In this document: one piece after another, positions 1 to 11,960 of the stretch
Numbering within the stretch: the stretch's first letter is position 1
Layout: each line of letters starts with the position of its first letter
The notes under the pieces: model-generated
The model's input: only the letters and a program-made list of their open reading frames with translations
Told to the model about the DNA's origin: nothing
Databases searched by the model: none
Position numbers and translations under genes: made by a program
Source: Stomoxys calcitrans
Lineage: Eukaryota > Arthropoda > Insecta > Diptera > Muscidae
Assembly (NCBI RefSeq): GCF_963082655.1
Contig: NC_081552.1
Coordinates: 55,702,286-55,766,285, forward strand
Direction of reading: 5' to 3'
Length of the DNA stretch: 64,000 nt

Positions 1-240
1 AGTGTCGAGAGTCATAAGATGGTTTCCATCGCGCAAAATTTCGTGAGTAAAATCAAAGCAGAAAGGTATTCTGAGACGATCGGTATGCATATTAGCGTTT
101 TTTTTTCTTCCCCGTACCACCGTGGTGCTGTAGGGTGCAAAAATATTAAAAACTATCACCGGTATTATGAATAAGCTCAGTTTTCCAACAATTTAAAAGT
201 TCGGACTCAGAAACGTAGTACGAAACAATTTTAAATTGTT
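1..240. other. Left edge, with C-family 5' end fragment (minus)
   Basis: Around 100-146 the minus strand reads a TACCCT-like head with an internal CACCACGGTGG palindrome, resembling the 5' end of the C-family Helentron-like elements seen better at 56518. The rest is AT-rich and I recognise nothing in it. Confidence 0.4.
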
Positions 241-600
241 TTATATCCACCACCTTAGGATGGGGGTATACTAATCTAGCCGTTCCGTTTGTAACATCTC
301 GAAATATGCGTCTAAGACCCCATAAAGTATATATACTCTTGATCGTCTCGACGTTTTGAGTCGATCTAGCCATGTCCGTCCATCCGTCCGTCTGTTGAAA
401 TAATGATAGAGGTCGAACGCGTAAAGCTATCCGGTCGTAGGTCGTTTGGGATTACAAATGGGCCATATCGGTTCAGATTTAGATATAGCTCCTGTATAAA
501 CCGATCTCCCGTTTTGACTTCTTAACAATTTTTGACCAATTTTGCTGAATTTTTGCATGTAGTGTTCCGTTATGACTTCCAACAACTACAGACGATTGAG
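241..600 (+). mobile_element. DINE/Helentron-like element, family D, 5' fragment
   Basis: The 5' head TATATCCACCACC...GGGGGTATAC is followed by the conserved CATAAAGTATATATACTC block, GTCGATCTAGCCATG and a short GTCC/GTCT run. About one and a half internal monomers follow (ACCGATCTCCCG ... TTCCAACAAC). No 3' hairpin follows, so the copy is 3'-truncated. Confidence 0.75.
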
Positions 601-889
601 TATATATATACTTTGCAAGGTCACACATAAATACTTCGAACTGGCGATATTTGCATATCCAGGGGTCGATTCCGGAGTCAAAGTCGAGAAAATTTGCCGG
701 TGTCTGAGTTGAGTCAAAATTGCTTTACTCCTCAGCCCCAATGCTGTCACTCCATCTTATCATCAACGTACAACAATTGTACCCCATTGATTTTACAGCG
801 TCACATCTGTACGTATGATTATTATTAACACTATTAATATTAATTATACGTCACAAATGGAACAATCAGTTTTCAGTGTGGCTTGTTTT
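601..889. other. Unassigned AT-rich DNA
   Basis: Contains a short TA run near 600-610 and otherwise nothing I recognise. Confidence 0.5.
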
Positions 890-2472
890 TATACCCACCA
901 CCGAAGGATGGGGGTATATTCTTTTTGTCATTCCGTTTGCAACACATCGAAATATCCATTTCCGACCCTATAAAGTATATATATTCTTGATCAGCGTAAA
1001 AATCCGTCCGTCTGTCTGTTGAAATCACGCTACAGTCTTTAAAAATAGAGATATTGAGCTGAAATTTTGCACAGATTCTTTTTTGTCCACAAGCAGGTTA
1101 AGTTCGAAGATGGGCTATATCGGACTATATCTTGATATAGCCCCCATATAGACCGATCCGCCGATTTAGGGTCTTAGGCCCATAAAAGCCACATTTATTA
1201 TCCGATTTTGTTGAAATTTGGGGCAGTGAGTTGTGTTAGGCCCTTCGACTTCCTTCGTTAAATTGGCCCAGATCGGTTCAGATTTGGATATAGCTGCCAT
1301 ATAGACCGATCAGCCGATTAAGGGTCTAAGGCCCATAAAAACCACATTTATTATCCGATTTTGCTGAAATTCGGGACAGTGAGTTGTCTTAGGCCCTTCG
1401 ACTTCCTTCGTTAAATTGGCCCAGATCGGTTCAGATTTGGATATAGCTGCCATATGGACCGTTCCTCCGGTTAAGGGTCTTAGGCCCACAAAAGCCACAT
1501 TTATTATCCGATTTTGATGAAATTCGGGACAGTGAATTGTGTTAGGCCTTTCGACATCAATCGTTAATTTGGCGCAGATCGATCCAGATTTGGATATAGC
1601 TGCCATATAGATCGATCCTCCGATTTATGGTGTAAGGCCCATAAAAGCCACATTCATTATCCGATTTTGCTGAAATTTGGGACAGTGAGTTGTGTTAGGC
1701 CCTTTGACATATTTCTTCAATTTGGTCGAGATCGGTTCAGATTTAGATATAGCTGCCTTAAAGACCGATTTCTTAATTTATGTTTTTGGGCCCATAAAAT
1801 GCTCATTTATTGTCCGATGTCACCGAAATTTGGAACAGTGAGTTAGATTAAGTCCCTTGACATACTTCTGCAATATCGCACAGATCGGTCCAGATTTGGA
1901 TATAGCTGCCATATAGACCGATATCTAGGTTTTAGGTTTGGGGCCATAAAAAGCGCATTTATTGTCCGATGTCGCTGAAATTTGACGCAGTGAGTTTAGT
2001 TAGGCTCTTCGACGTCCTTCTTCAATTTTGCCCTGATCAGTCCAGATTTGCATATAGCTGCCATAGGTTTAGGGCCCATAAAATAGGTTTAGTTTAGGGC
2101 CCATTAAAGGGGCATTTATTGTCCGATTTCGCCGAAATTTGGGACAGTGTTTTGTGTTAGGCTTTTCGACATATTTATGCAACTTGGCCAAAATCGGTTC
2201 AGTTTTGGATATAGCTGCCATGTAGACCGATATCTCGATTTAAAGTCTTGGCCCCATAAAAGGCGCATAATCCGATTTCACTGAAATTTGACACAGCGAC
2301 TTATGTTCGGCTTTTCGACATCCGTGTCGTACATAGTTCAGATCGGTATGAGATATATGAGTATAAGGTAAGGAAATTTTCACCGAATTTTGATGAAAGG
2401 TGGTTTACATATATACCCGAGGTGGTGGGTATCCAAAGTTCGGCCCGGCCGAACTTAACGCCTTTTTACTTG
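890..2472 (+). mobile_element. DINE/Helentron-like element, family A, complete (A1)
   Basis: Both ends are visible. The 5' end is TATACCCACCACCGAAGG...GGGGGTATA after a T-run. The 3' end is GGTGGTGGGTATCC, then a hairpin with arms AAGTTCGGCC and GGCCGAACTT, then AACGCCTTTTTACTTG at 2472 followed by more T. Between them are the TATAAAGTATATATATTC/TTGATC block, a very short GTCY run near 1006-1020, and about eight diverged ~153-bp monomers (ATATAGCTGCCATATAGACCG ...). No protein is encoded, so movement would depend on a Rep-helicase supplied in trans. Architecture matches Drosophila DINE-1 by family knowledge. Confidence 0.85.
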
Positions 2473-2533
2473 TTTTTTTTTTTGGAAACAAAAGTTCTCT
2501 TTTTTTCGAATGAAACTTAAATTTTTACCTTTC

Positions 2534-2966
2534 ATACCCACCACCATAGGATTGGGGTGTATTCATTTAGTCATTCCGTAAGAGTTCGAAGCCCATAAAA
2601 CCTTAGTTATTGCCCGATTTCGCTGAAATTTGAAATAGTGAGTTGTTTTAAGCCTCCCACTATTTAACCCAAATATGGTTAAAATCGGAAAACAATTAGA
2701 TATAGCTGTCATATAGTCCGATCTTCCTATTTAGGGTTTTAGACCCTTAAAATCCGGATTTATTGCCAGATTTCGATGAAACTGTTACTTGCATAAGAGT
2801 TCTCGAGATCTCAATAAAATATGATCCAGACGAGTCCCTATTTTCATAAAACTATGGATATGGTAGTGGAGATATAATCAAATAGGAAAATAGGATTATT
2901 AGTATATCTGGGGTGGGTGGGTATCCAAAGTTCGGCATAACCTAACACATAACACTTTATTACTTA
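2534..2966 (+). mobile_element. DINE/Helentron-like element, family E, short copy
   Basis: The head ATACCCACCACCATAGG runs almost directly into monomer sequence, so the TATAAAG block and the GTCY tract are deleted. The tail has GGGTGGGTATCCAAAGTTCGG, but the second hairpin arm has decayed, and it ends TTATTACTTA near 2966. An internally deleted, old copy. Confidence 0.7.
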
Positions 2967-3897
2967 TTTTTCTATGCCATCTTATAAGCAGTATTGTAGC
3001 ATTTTATCCGTACCCCTCTAAGTTTGCTCATTTAGTTTTCGATAGTAACTAAATTCAATGCAACTACTTTTTCACTTTTCCCATCAACAACTTAACTACT
3101 GGCTTTGATCGTTCTGAATTGCCTTTTAATTTTCTACATGAACAAATTTCAAAGCACATTCTTTAATCGACTTTGTGACTTTTGATCAAAATATTTATCA
3201 AAAGGTTATTTAGCCATAGCGTATAACCTTGTTAATCAAATTCTATGAATTTGTTACAAGCAAAGAAAAGCTAAAATATATAAAACGAGATGTGAACAAG
3301 GGGCTTGATGGCAAAAGGAACATTAGCGTTACTATAGGGGCACATTTTGCTTTGATACAAAGCAAGATGTTGTTTTGTTGGGGTTATGGTCTCATTTGGT
3401 ATGACAGGATTTTCGATTTAGTTCAACCATGACTATTTGTTTAAGATTTATTTTTGGATGATATTTCTAATCTAATAGAAATTTGATGGTGGTACGCTTA
3501 GATCCATAATTGCTTTAATGTCTTTTTATTTAAGTCTGCATATGTATGGTTTTTGATTTTTTTTTAAACTTATTTTTTATTTATTTTGCCCATATACATA
3601 CATTGATTGATTGATCTATCATTCCCAGGCGAATACTGCAATCAATGGCAATTGAATTAAGTATCAATATGCTTGTCATCTATGACCAATGCTTTCTAAT
3701 CGAATAGACCAATTTGAAAACATCAAATCCTAATTGAATGTTAAAATCATTGTCATAATTGAAACCAAAGCATTGCTCAATCAAATCAAAGGTTAATAGC
3801 TAGAATTTGAAACTATTTTCAGTGATTGTTTTTTGTTTAAAATTTCATTGTTTATGAGCAATGATTTGACTTGTTGAATAATGTGGAAATGATATGA
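2967..3897. other. Unassigned AT-rich DNA
   Basis: About 930 bp of AT-rich sequence with many AATTGAA/TTCAATT words. There is a short open frame at 3229-3432, but it shows no conserved motif, codon signal or splice context. I see no gene or known repeat. Confidence 0.5.
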
Positions 3898-4336
3898 GAA
3901 CCAGTAAGGAAAGGCAAAAGTCGGGCGGTGCCGAATGAATAATACACTACACCATCACCAATTTTGATGGACCTCGCCGGATGTTCTCAGATGTGTTATT
4001 AAACAGTCTGTAATAACTACGTTTAAAAAAATTACATTTTTGAAAATACCCAAAATCTGACGAACATGTATATGGGAGCTGTATATAAATCTAAACCGAT
4101 TTCGACCAAACTTTATACATATTGTGGTAGTCATCGAGGAAAGCACTGTACAGAATATGAGAGCTATATCTATATCTGAATCGATTTATATGAAATTTAC
4201 CAGTAATGTCGTCAAGAGAAAATCCTTCCTGCCAAATTTCGATAGAATCTGTTAACAAAGGACCACATTACTGCAATATTAGTCCAAAGGGGACGAACAT
4301 ATATTTGGGAGCTATATCCAAATCTCAATCGATTTT
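3898..4336 (-). mobile_element. DINE/Helentron-like element, family C, 3' part
   Basis: On the minus strand the 3' end is at ~3900: a degraded hairpin (GTCGG ... GCCGA) then CTTTCCTTACTGG. Two to three monomers lie inside (ATATGGGAGCTGTATATAAATC). The 5' end is missing because the copy is interrupted at 4337 by the A element on the other strand. Confidence 0.6.
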
Positions 4337-5708
4337 TATACCCACCACCGAAGGATGGGGGTATATTCATTTTGTCATTCCGTTTGCAACACATGGAAAT
4401 ATCCATTTCCGACCCTATAAAGTATATATATTCTTGATCAGCGTAAAAATCTAAGACGATCTAGAAATGTCCGTCCGTCTGTCTGTTGAAATCACGCTAC
4501 AGTCTTCAAAAATAGAGATATTGAGCTGAAGCTTTGCACAGATTCATTTTTTATCCATAAGCAGATTAAGTTCGAAGATGGGCTATATCGGACTATATCT
4601 TGATATAGCCCCCATATAGACCGATCCTCCGATTTAGGGTCTTAGGCCCATAAAAGCCACATTTATTATCCGATCTTGCTGAAATTTAAGACAGTGGGTT
4701 GTGTTGAGACCTTCGATATCCTTTGTCGATTTGGCTCAGATCGGTTCAGATTTGGATATAGCTGCCATATAGACCGATCCTCCGATTTAGGGTCATAGGC
4801 CCATAAAAGCCACATTTATTATCCGATCTTGCTGAAATTTGAGACAGTGGGTTGCGTTAGGACCTTCGATATACTTCGTCGATTTGGCTCAGATCGGTCC
4901 AGATTTGGATATAGCCCACTTAGGGTCTTAGGCCCATAAAAGCCAAAGTCCGATGTCGCCGAAATTTGGGACAGTGAGTTAAGTTAAGTCCCTTGACATA
5001 CTTCTGCATTATGGCACGGGTCGGTTCATATTTGGATATAGCTGCCATTTAGAACGACCACTCGGTTTAAGTATTTTGGACCATAAAAAGCTCATTTATT
5101 GTCCGATGTCTCCGCGATTTGGGACTGTGAGTTGTGCTAGGCCCTTCGATATCCTTCTTCAATTTCACTTAGATCGGTCCAGATTTGGATATAGCTGCCA
5201 TTTAGACCGATCTCTCGGTTTTAGGTTTTGGGTCCATAAAAAGCGAATTTATTGTCCGATGTCGCCGAAATTTGGGACAGAGAGTTACGTTAAGCCCCTC
5301 CACGTATTTCTGCAATTTGGTCTAGATCGATCAAGATTTGCATATAGCTGCCATTTAGACCTATATCTCAATTTAAAATCTTCGCCCCAAAAAAGGCACA
5401 TTTATAATCCGATTTAACTGAATTTTGACACATTGACTTTTCACATTTCGACATCCATTTTGTATATGGTTCAGATTGGTTTTATTTTTATATAGCTACT
5501 AAAAAGACCAATATTTTGTTATACATAATTAAACAATGACTTGTACTTATTAGTATTTGGTCCAAATCGGATCATATTTCAATGCAACTGCTATGGGATA
5601 TAAGGTATGCAATTTTCACCGGATTGTAATCAAAGGTGGTTTACATATATACCCGAGGTGTTGGGTATTCAAAGTTCGGCCGGGCCTAACTTTACGCCTT
5701 TTTACTTG
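4337..5708 (+). mobile_element. DINE/Helentron-like element, family A, complete (A2)
   Basis: Starts TATACCCACCACCGAAGG after GATTTT and ends TTTACTTG at 5708. It has the TATAAAGTATATATATTC/TTGATCAGCG block, a short GTCCGTCCGTCTGTCTG tract and about six monomers. The tail section near 5470-5640 differs from A1 and matches the orphan tail at 55746-55971, so it defines a sub-family. Its hairpin has mismatches (GGCCGGGCCTAAC). Confidence 0.85.
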
Positions 5709-5764
5709 TTTTCAATTTCAATAGGCTTCGCCTTTAAGTTCGTCGTCTTTAGACCTTTAATTGC

Positions 5765-6030
5765 TGATTGAAGCCGCTTCTGTGGGGAAGAAGAGTCTCA
5801 TTGTAGGAAGTGATGCTAATGCACATCACCAGTTATGGGAAAGTTCGGATGTCAACGAAAGGGGGTGAGCTGCTTATCGAATATATAAATCTGGCGATTT
5901 GTATTAAAGTGGATAAATCGGACCTTATTACCAGGAACAGGCAGGAGTTACTAGATATTACTTTTGTGTCGGAAAAGTAATGCGACTGGGAAGTGTTGGA
6001 TGACCACAGCTTTTCTGATCATCGTTATAT
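5765..6030 (+). pseudogene. LINE endonuclease fragment
   Basis: Translation of 5770-5870 gives IVGSDANAHHQLWESS and DVNERG, the conserved APE-endonuclease GDxNAHH block. A frameshifted continuation gives DDHSFSDHRYISF, the SDH catalytic block near the domain end. The N-terminal half is missing and frames change several times. Confidence 0.75.
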
Positions 6031-6510
6031 TAGTTTCAGCATTGGAGAAAATACTGCAGAAGTGGTCCCTTTGGCTAAACAGAAGAAAGACCAATTGGGA
6101 TAAATTTCGGCACAAATTCTGCCTATCCCTTCTAGACCGGAAAAGGAAGTGGCAACTACGGAGGATATAGAAATAAAAATCAAACGAATCACAAAGGCCC
6201 TGATTGACTCGCTTGTGTCAGCGTGTCCTAGTGCCAAGCCTAGGGGCAAACAGTGACCGCCATGGTCGACCCCAGAGCTGGTTGGTCTAAGGAAGGACTG
6301 CAGAAAACTCTTCAAAAGAGCGAGCACACGATTGGGTCATCTGTAAGGATGAGCTAAGAAAATATAAAGGCGAGATGATAAAGGCTCAGAACAAATCCTG
6401 GGTGGAAGTCTGTAGCTCAGTTGAGGATACATCTGAGGCCTTCAGGCTAATAAATATTCTGTCCTTTAGACCTGTTACGGTGCGGTTTATAGTTAGAGAA
6501 TGTATGTACA

Positions 6511-7060
6511 ATGTCTAGTGAGGAAACACTAGAACTAGTCGTTGATACACATTTCCCTGGAAATTCTCCAACGGACAACGTGGCACCAAAAGAGGTTGTC
6601 TCTGGTATGCATTCGTCGGAGGCTATTAGGGAAATTGTGTCTGAGCCGAAAATCCTCTGGGCCATAAGAAGTGTCGACTCCTTTAAGTCTCCAGGCCCTG
6701 ATGATGTGTCACGGGTTGAATTACAAAATGTGTCTGATAGACTGGTCCCTGGCTTAGAGAGATATACTCTGTTTGTATCAGAATGTCATTTATACTTGTG
6801 GGATGGAGGGACACGAAGGTAATTTTCATTCCGAGAGAAGGAAAACCCTACCACACGAAGGCGAACGATTTTCATCCCATTAGTATGTCGTCCTTTATGC
6901 TGATGACTCTTGAGAGGTTGATAGAAACATACATTAGGGCAAAGATCCATGGAGATCGCCTGTCGGGGCAGCAGCATGCATATGATAAAGGCAAATCCAC
7001 TGAAACAGCCCTTCAAGGCCTAGTCAGCTACATAGGGGGTTCGCTCAATTGCGGTTAGTG
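6511..7060 (+). pseudogene. LINE reverse transcriptase, N-terminal half
   Basis: Two overlapping frames together give SFKSPGPDDV (RT motif 1), WRDTKVIFIPREGK, a PIS block (HPISMSSFMLMTLERLIE) and QQHAYDKGKSTETAL. These are the RT fingers just before motif A. The catalytic Asp motifs A and C are absent. At ~7060 the sequence jumps to a later segment (GLGINPCKTEVVLFSRR), so most of the palm is deleted. Confidence 0.75.
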
Positions 7061-7129
7061 GAAAGTTTCCCAGCAATCTAAGAGATATACTTCAGGAATC
7101 TCTACTTGCATCAGCGAAAAGATCTACCG

Positions 7130-8395
7130 AAAGTGGTCTTGGTATAAATCCGTGCAAGACAGAAGTAGTTCTTTTCAGCAGGAGATACAAGTTGTCTACA
7201 GCGTAATCTATCTAATTGGGTGGAGAGAATGTTCCATTTGCAGAAAGTGCAAAATACGGCGCTTCAAAAATCCTCCTACTTCTCAATACTTAACCGGATC
7301 CAGATGATGGCTTGTTTGTGCATCACAGCCACACTGAAGACGACACCATCTGATGCACTGAATTTAACGCTACATCTTATGCATCTGGCTACCCAAATTG
7401 GAGCGACCACTGCCGTGAGGTTGTGGTGGCAATAGACACTGCGTTATCCTTGATATAATATCCGATGTTCCAGGCAGTGTGGTTTACACACTGTCTGAAC
7501 CGCTTTTGATAAAAATTACTATACCACTATAGCTGATAGAACCGATTGGAACTACGATATCCCTGGTAACAGAAGTTACATAGACTTCTATACGGATGGT
7601 ACTCTAAAGATCTAGAACTGGTCATATCGAAAAGGTTCCCCGACCACTGCAGTGTGTATCAAGCAGAGATCCTTGCAGCTAAGGAAGTGCTGGAATGGCT
7701 AAGATATAATGTCATTACGACGATTAGCATAAATATCATCTCAGACAGTCAGGTAACCATTTAATTCCTGGAGAACGTATTTCTTAACACAAAAACCGCC
7801 CTCGACTGTCGCAGATCTCTCAACGAGATGGCTTAACATGTCAAAATTCACCTGTTCTGGGAGCTGGGCCACAGAGATATCCCAGGATATTGTAATGCGG
7901 ATTAGCTTGCGAGAATACACATTCCAGGGATACTGGAATCTGTGTGTATGCCTCTAGCGACATGTAAGCTAAGTCTTCAGGACCAGGCCCGAAGGTCAAC
8001 GAATGTTAGATGGTCACAAGACTTGAAGAGGTCTACTGCTTTGCTGTCATTGGCTAGAACAGACGTCTCAGTCATTGTGTCGGTCATGACAGGTCACTTT
8101 CTAATCGGAAAAGATGCTAACAGACTGGAGGTTGCCAGTAACGTCTTTTGCAGAAGCTGTGAGGACATTGAAGAAGAAGAGACTACAGAACACACTCTGT
8201 ATGTGTCCCACACAGGCAGTCAGAAGGAGTTCCACTTTAGGTTCTCATTTCTTGCAGAAACTGTCGGATTTAGCGGATGTGAACATTCGCAAGTTGTTGG
8301 GATTTTTAAAGCGATTTGGATGGTTCAACAGTAGGAACTTGAAGGCATCTTCCTTCTTCTGTTTCTGTGGTTTCAAAATCGACCAAAACGTCTAA
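7130..8395 (+). pseudogene. LINE RNase H and C-terminal knuckle remnant
   Basis: Recognisable pieces are DFYTDGT (RNase H first Asp block), YQAEILAAKEVLEWL (Glu block) and SDSQVT (second Asp block). After these comes FCRSCEDIEEEETTEHTLY with Cys and His spacing typical of the LINE C-terminal zinc knuckle. The longest continuous stretch is 7942-8334. Stops and frame changes rule out a functional protein. Confidence 0.7.
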
Positions 8396-8441
8396 GTGAG
8401 TCTGATGGCAGTTTGCCATTTGAAACAAACCTAACCTAACA

Positions 8442-8817
8442 GATCGGTCTACATTCAAATATAGCAGTCATATAGGCCGATCTGCCGAAATAATGTCTAA
8501 ACCCCTTAAAAGACTCATTTATTATCCGATTTCGTTGGAATTTCAAGCAGTGACATGTAATAAACTTCCCGACATCCGACAGAATATAATACAGATCAGA
8601 TTATATTTAGCTGGAGCTGCAATATAGACCGATCTTCTTAGTTCCCAAAAAAAGTCGAATTTGTTGTTCGCTTTCGCTGAAACGGTGACTTGTAAAAGAG
8701 TTCTCGGACCTGAATCAAATATAATAGAGACCAGCCCCCTTCGCATATTACTTTGGATATTCAGTGGAGTTGCTATAAAAGAGGGTGGTTAATTTATCCA
8801 TGGTGGTGATTTTTACT
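8442..8817 (+). mobile_element. DINE/Helentron-like element, family E, 3' fragment
   Basis: Starts inside a monomer (CAGATCGGTCTACATTCAAATATAGC) and ends with a degraded tail (CATGGTGGTGATTTTTACTTTT) without the hairpin. The 5' end is missing next to the LINE. Confidence 0.6.
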
Positions 8818-8972
8818 TTTTTAACCGACTCTTGTAAAAGAAATCGTTTAATATATTCAAAGGAAGGATAGTAAAAACAAAGGACCCTTTTGAATCATCT
8901 ATCCTATTATTGGGAAGGAACTGTTTATTAATATTTAACATACAATTTTCTCAATTTTCCAATAAATAGCTA
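8818..8972. other. Unassigned AT-rich DNA
   Basis: Short AT-rich interval between the E fragment and the mariner-type fold-back. Nothing recognised. Confidence 0.5.
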
Positions 8973-9401
8973 TTGGGTTGCCCAAAAATAATTGCGTATT
9001 TTTCGTATAGTCGGCATTGACAAATTTTTTCACAGCTTGTGACTCTGTAATTGCATTCTTTCTTCTGTCAGTTATCAGCTGTTACTTTTAGCTTGCTTTA
9101 GAAAAAAAGTATAAAAAAAGTATATTTGATTAAAGTTCATTCTAAGTTTCATTAAAAATGCATTTATTGGGTTGCCCAAAAAGTAATTGCGGATTTTTTA
9201 AAGAAAGTAAATGCATTTTTAATAAAACTTGGAATGAACTTTAATCAAATATACTTTTTTTACACTTTTTTTCTAAAGCAAGCTAAAAGTAACAGCTGAT
9301 AACTGACAGAAGAAAGAATGCAATTACAGAGTCACAAGCTGTGAAAAAATTTGTCAACGCCGACTATATGAAAAATCCGCATTTACTTTTTGGGCAACCC
9401 A
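8973..9401. mobile_element. Fold-back mariner-type MITE
   Basis: Outer ends are TTGGGTTGCCCAAAAA and TTTTTGGGCAACCCA, flanked by TA on both sides (TA at 8971 and in ATATATA after 9401), the usual Tc1/mariner target. Arm 8973-9166 is an inverted copy of 9205-9401 and they pair over nearly 190 bp. At the hinge, 9167-9204 carries a third copy of the terminal repeat (TTGGGTTGCCCAAAAAGTAA). No transposase is encoded. Confidence 0.85.
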
Positions 9402-9936
9402 TATATACTAAATAATGAAAATGTAATATATGTAGCTTTCTGCCCCTCTTCTTTTTTTATGCCAGTAGAGCAATGTTGCGTTTGATATTATTAATTGTAT
9501 TAAAATGCGCCATCATACGCCACATTGTTCCGTATTAAGCTAAAGCTGGTAATTGATGTAACCAAATTCAAGCCAATGGCATTGTATGCCAGCACAACAT
9601 TCCCATGCTGATATAAGCTTTCAGCTTCAACTAGATTAAATTCAGCACAAATTTAATTATAAAGGTTGAACAAAATATTTGTTATTATCAGGAAACGTAA
9701 TAGTTGTGCGTTTTTTGTTTGGTGCAAGGGTTAGCTCATTTGTTTTTTTTATATTACAGCAAAATGGTCATTTATTTTTACTCTGTTAAAAAAACACAAA
9801 ATATAAATCTGTGCAAATTAATTATTATGTTTTATTTATTATGTTTTATAAAAAGCCATGGAATTTGTATAAAAACATGAATCGCAAACAAGTCCATGAG
9901 TACTTCCGCTGCATTTGTATAACAGCAGTTTTGTTT
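9402..9936. other. Unassigned AT-rich DNA
   Basis: About 530 bp, AT-rich, with T- and A-runs at 9740-9800. I see no gene or known repeat. Confidence 0.5.
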
Positions 9937-10114
9937 CTCTACCCACCACCATAGAATAGGGCATATTATACCCTCCACCATAAGATGGGGGGTATACTAA
10001 TTTCGTCATTCTGATTGTAACTACCCGAAATATTCGTCTGAGACCCCATAAAGTATATATATTCTTGATCGTCGTGAAATTTTATGTCGATCTAGCCATG
10101 TCCGTCCGTCTGTC

Positions 10115-10146
<32 letters not shown>

Positions 10147-10797
10147 GAAAGCACGCTAACTTCCGAAGGAGTAAAGCTAGCCGCTTGAAATTTTGCACAA
10201 ATACTTCTTATTAGTGTAGGTCGGTTGGTATTGTAAATGGGCCATATTGGTCCATGTTTTGATATAGCTGCCATATAAACCGATCTTGGGTCTTGACTTC
10301 TTGAGCATCTAGAGTGCGCAATTCTTATTCGATTTGAATGAAATTTTTCACGACGTGTTTTGTTATGATATCCAACAACTGTGCCAAGTATGGTTCAAAT
10401 CGGTTCATAATCTGATATAGCTGCCATATAAACCGATCTTGGGTCTTGACTTCTTGAGCCTCTAGAGGGCACAATTCTTATCCAATTTGAATGAATTTTG
10501 ACACGTAGTATTTTGTTATGATATCCAACAACTGTGCCAAATATGGTTCAAGTAGGTTCTAACCTGATATAGCTGCCATATAAACAGATCTGGGGACTTG
10601 ACTTCTTGAGCTTCTAAAGGGCTCAATTTCTATCCGATTTGGCTGAAATTTCGCAAGACGTTTTTATACCCTCCACCATAAGATGGGGGGTATACTAATT
10701 TCGTCATTCTGTTTGTAACTACTCGAAATATTCGTCTGAGACCCCATAAAGTATATATATTCTTGATCGTCGTGAAATTTTATGTCGATCTAGCCAT

Positions 10798-10867
10798 GTC
10801 CGTCCGTCTGTCCGTCCGTCCGTCCGTCCGTCCGTCCGTCCGTCCGTCCGTCCGTCCGTCTGTCTGT
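10798..10867 (+). repeat. (GTCY)n microsatellite in B2
   Basis: About 17 tetranucleotide units of GTCC with some GTCT, starting after GCCATG. This is the second microsatellite region of mini-me/DINE elements. Confidence 0.9.
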
Positions 10868-10982
10868 CGAAAGCACGCTAACTTCCGAAGGAGTAAAGCT
10901 AGCCGCTTGAAATTTTGCAGAAATACTTCTTATTAGTGTAGGTCGGTTGGTATTGTAAATGGGCCATATCGGTCCATGTTTT

Positions 10983-11960
10983 GATATAGCTGCCATATAA
11001 ACCGATCTTGGGTCTTGACTTCTTGAACCTCTAGAGTGCGCAATTCTTATCCGATTGGCACGAAATTTTGCACGACGTGTTTTGTTATGATATCCAACAA
11101 CTGTGTCAAGTATGGTTGAAATCGGTTCATAATCTGATATAGCTGCCATATAAACCGATCTTGGGTCTTGACTTCTTGAGCCTCTAGAGTGCGCAATTCT
11201 TATCCGATTTGAATGAATTTTGGCACGACGTGTTTTGTTATGATGTCCAACAACTGTGCCAAGTATGGTTCAAATCGGTTCATAATCTGATATAGCTGCC
11301 ATATAAACCGATCTTGGGTCTTGACTTCTTGAGCCTCTAGAGTGCCCAATTCTTATCCGATTGGAATGAAATTTTGCACGACGTGTTTTGTTACGATATC
11401 CAACAACTGTGCCAAGTATGGTTGAAATCGGTCCATAACCTGATATAGCTGCCATATAAACCGATCTTGGGTCTTGACTTCTTAAGCCTCTAGAGTGCGC
11501 AGTTCTTATCCGATTGGGATGAAATTTTGCACGACGTGTTTTGTTATGATATTCAACAACTGTGCCAAGTATGGTCCTAATCGGTCCATAACCTGATATA
11601 GCTGCCATATAAACCGATCTTGGGTCTTGACTTTTTAAGCATCTAAAGTGCGCAATTCTTATCAGATTGGAATGAAATTTTGCACGACATGTTTTTTTTA
11701 TGATATCCAACAAGTGTGGCAAAAATGGTTCAAATCGGCTCATAAACTGATATAGCTGTCATATAAACAGATTTGGGGACTTGACTTCTTGAGCTTCTAG
11801 AGGACGCAATTCCTACCTGATTTGGCTGAAATCTTGCATGACGTTTTTTTTTTTCTTTCAACCACTGTGTCAAATAAGGTTTAAATCGGTTCATAACCTG
11901 ATATAGCTGCCATGTAAACCGATCTGGGATCTTGACTTCTTGAGCCTCTAGAAGTCGCAA
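10983..11960 (+). repeat. 153-bp tandem monomers inside B2
   Basis: Consecutive monomers each contain GATATAGCTGCCATATAAACC, TTGACTTCTTGAGCC, CGCAATTCTTATCCGAT and CAACAACTGTGCCAAG. The first five anchors are exactly 153 bp apart. Because 153 is divisible by three, the minus strand has repetitive open frames (for example 11270-11743) that I regard as non-coding. Confidence 0.85.

Larger units (their letters stand above)
5715..8441 (+). mobile_element. Decayed LINE with endonuclease, RT and RNase H remnants
   Basis: A non-LTR retrotransposon copy broken by many stops and frameshifts. In order: an APE-type endonuclease piece, an RT N-terminal half, an RNase H piece and a C-terminal Cys-rich knuckle, then the 3' end AACCTAACCTAAC at ~8428-8441. 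The same AACCTAACC-type 3' end occurs at the fragment near 47170. Domain order fits RNase-H-bearing LINEs of the I/LOA/R1 group. I cannot name the clade by eye. Confidence 0.8.

Noticed and set aside
3229..3432. 67-codon open frame in unassigned DNA.
   Set aside because: Too short, AT-rich, no recognised motif, splice signal or homologue that I can see.
10983..11960. Regularly spaced similar units, considered as a CRISPR array.
   Set aside because: The units are contiguous 153-bp tandem monomers with no unique spacers, inside a Helentron-like element in an insect genome.
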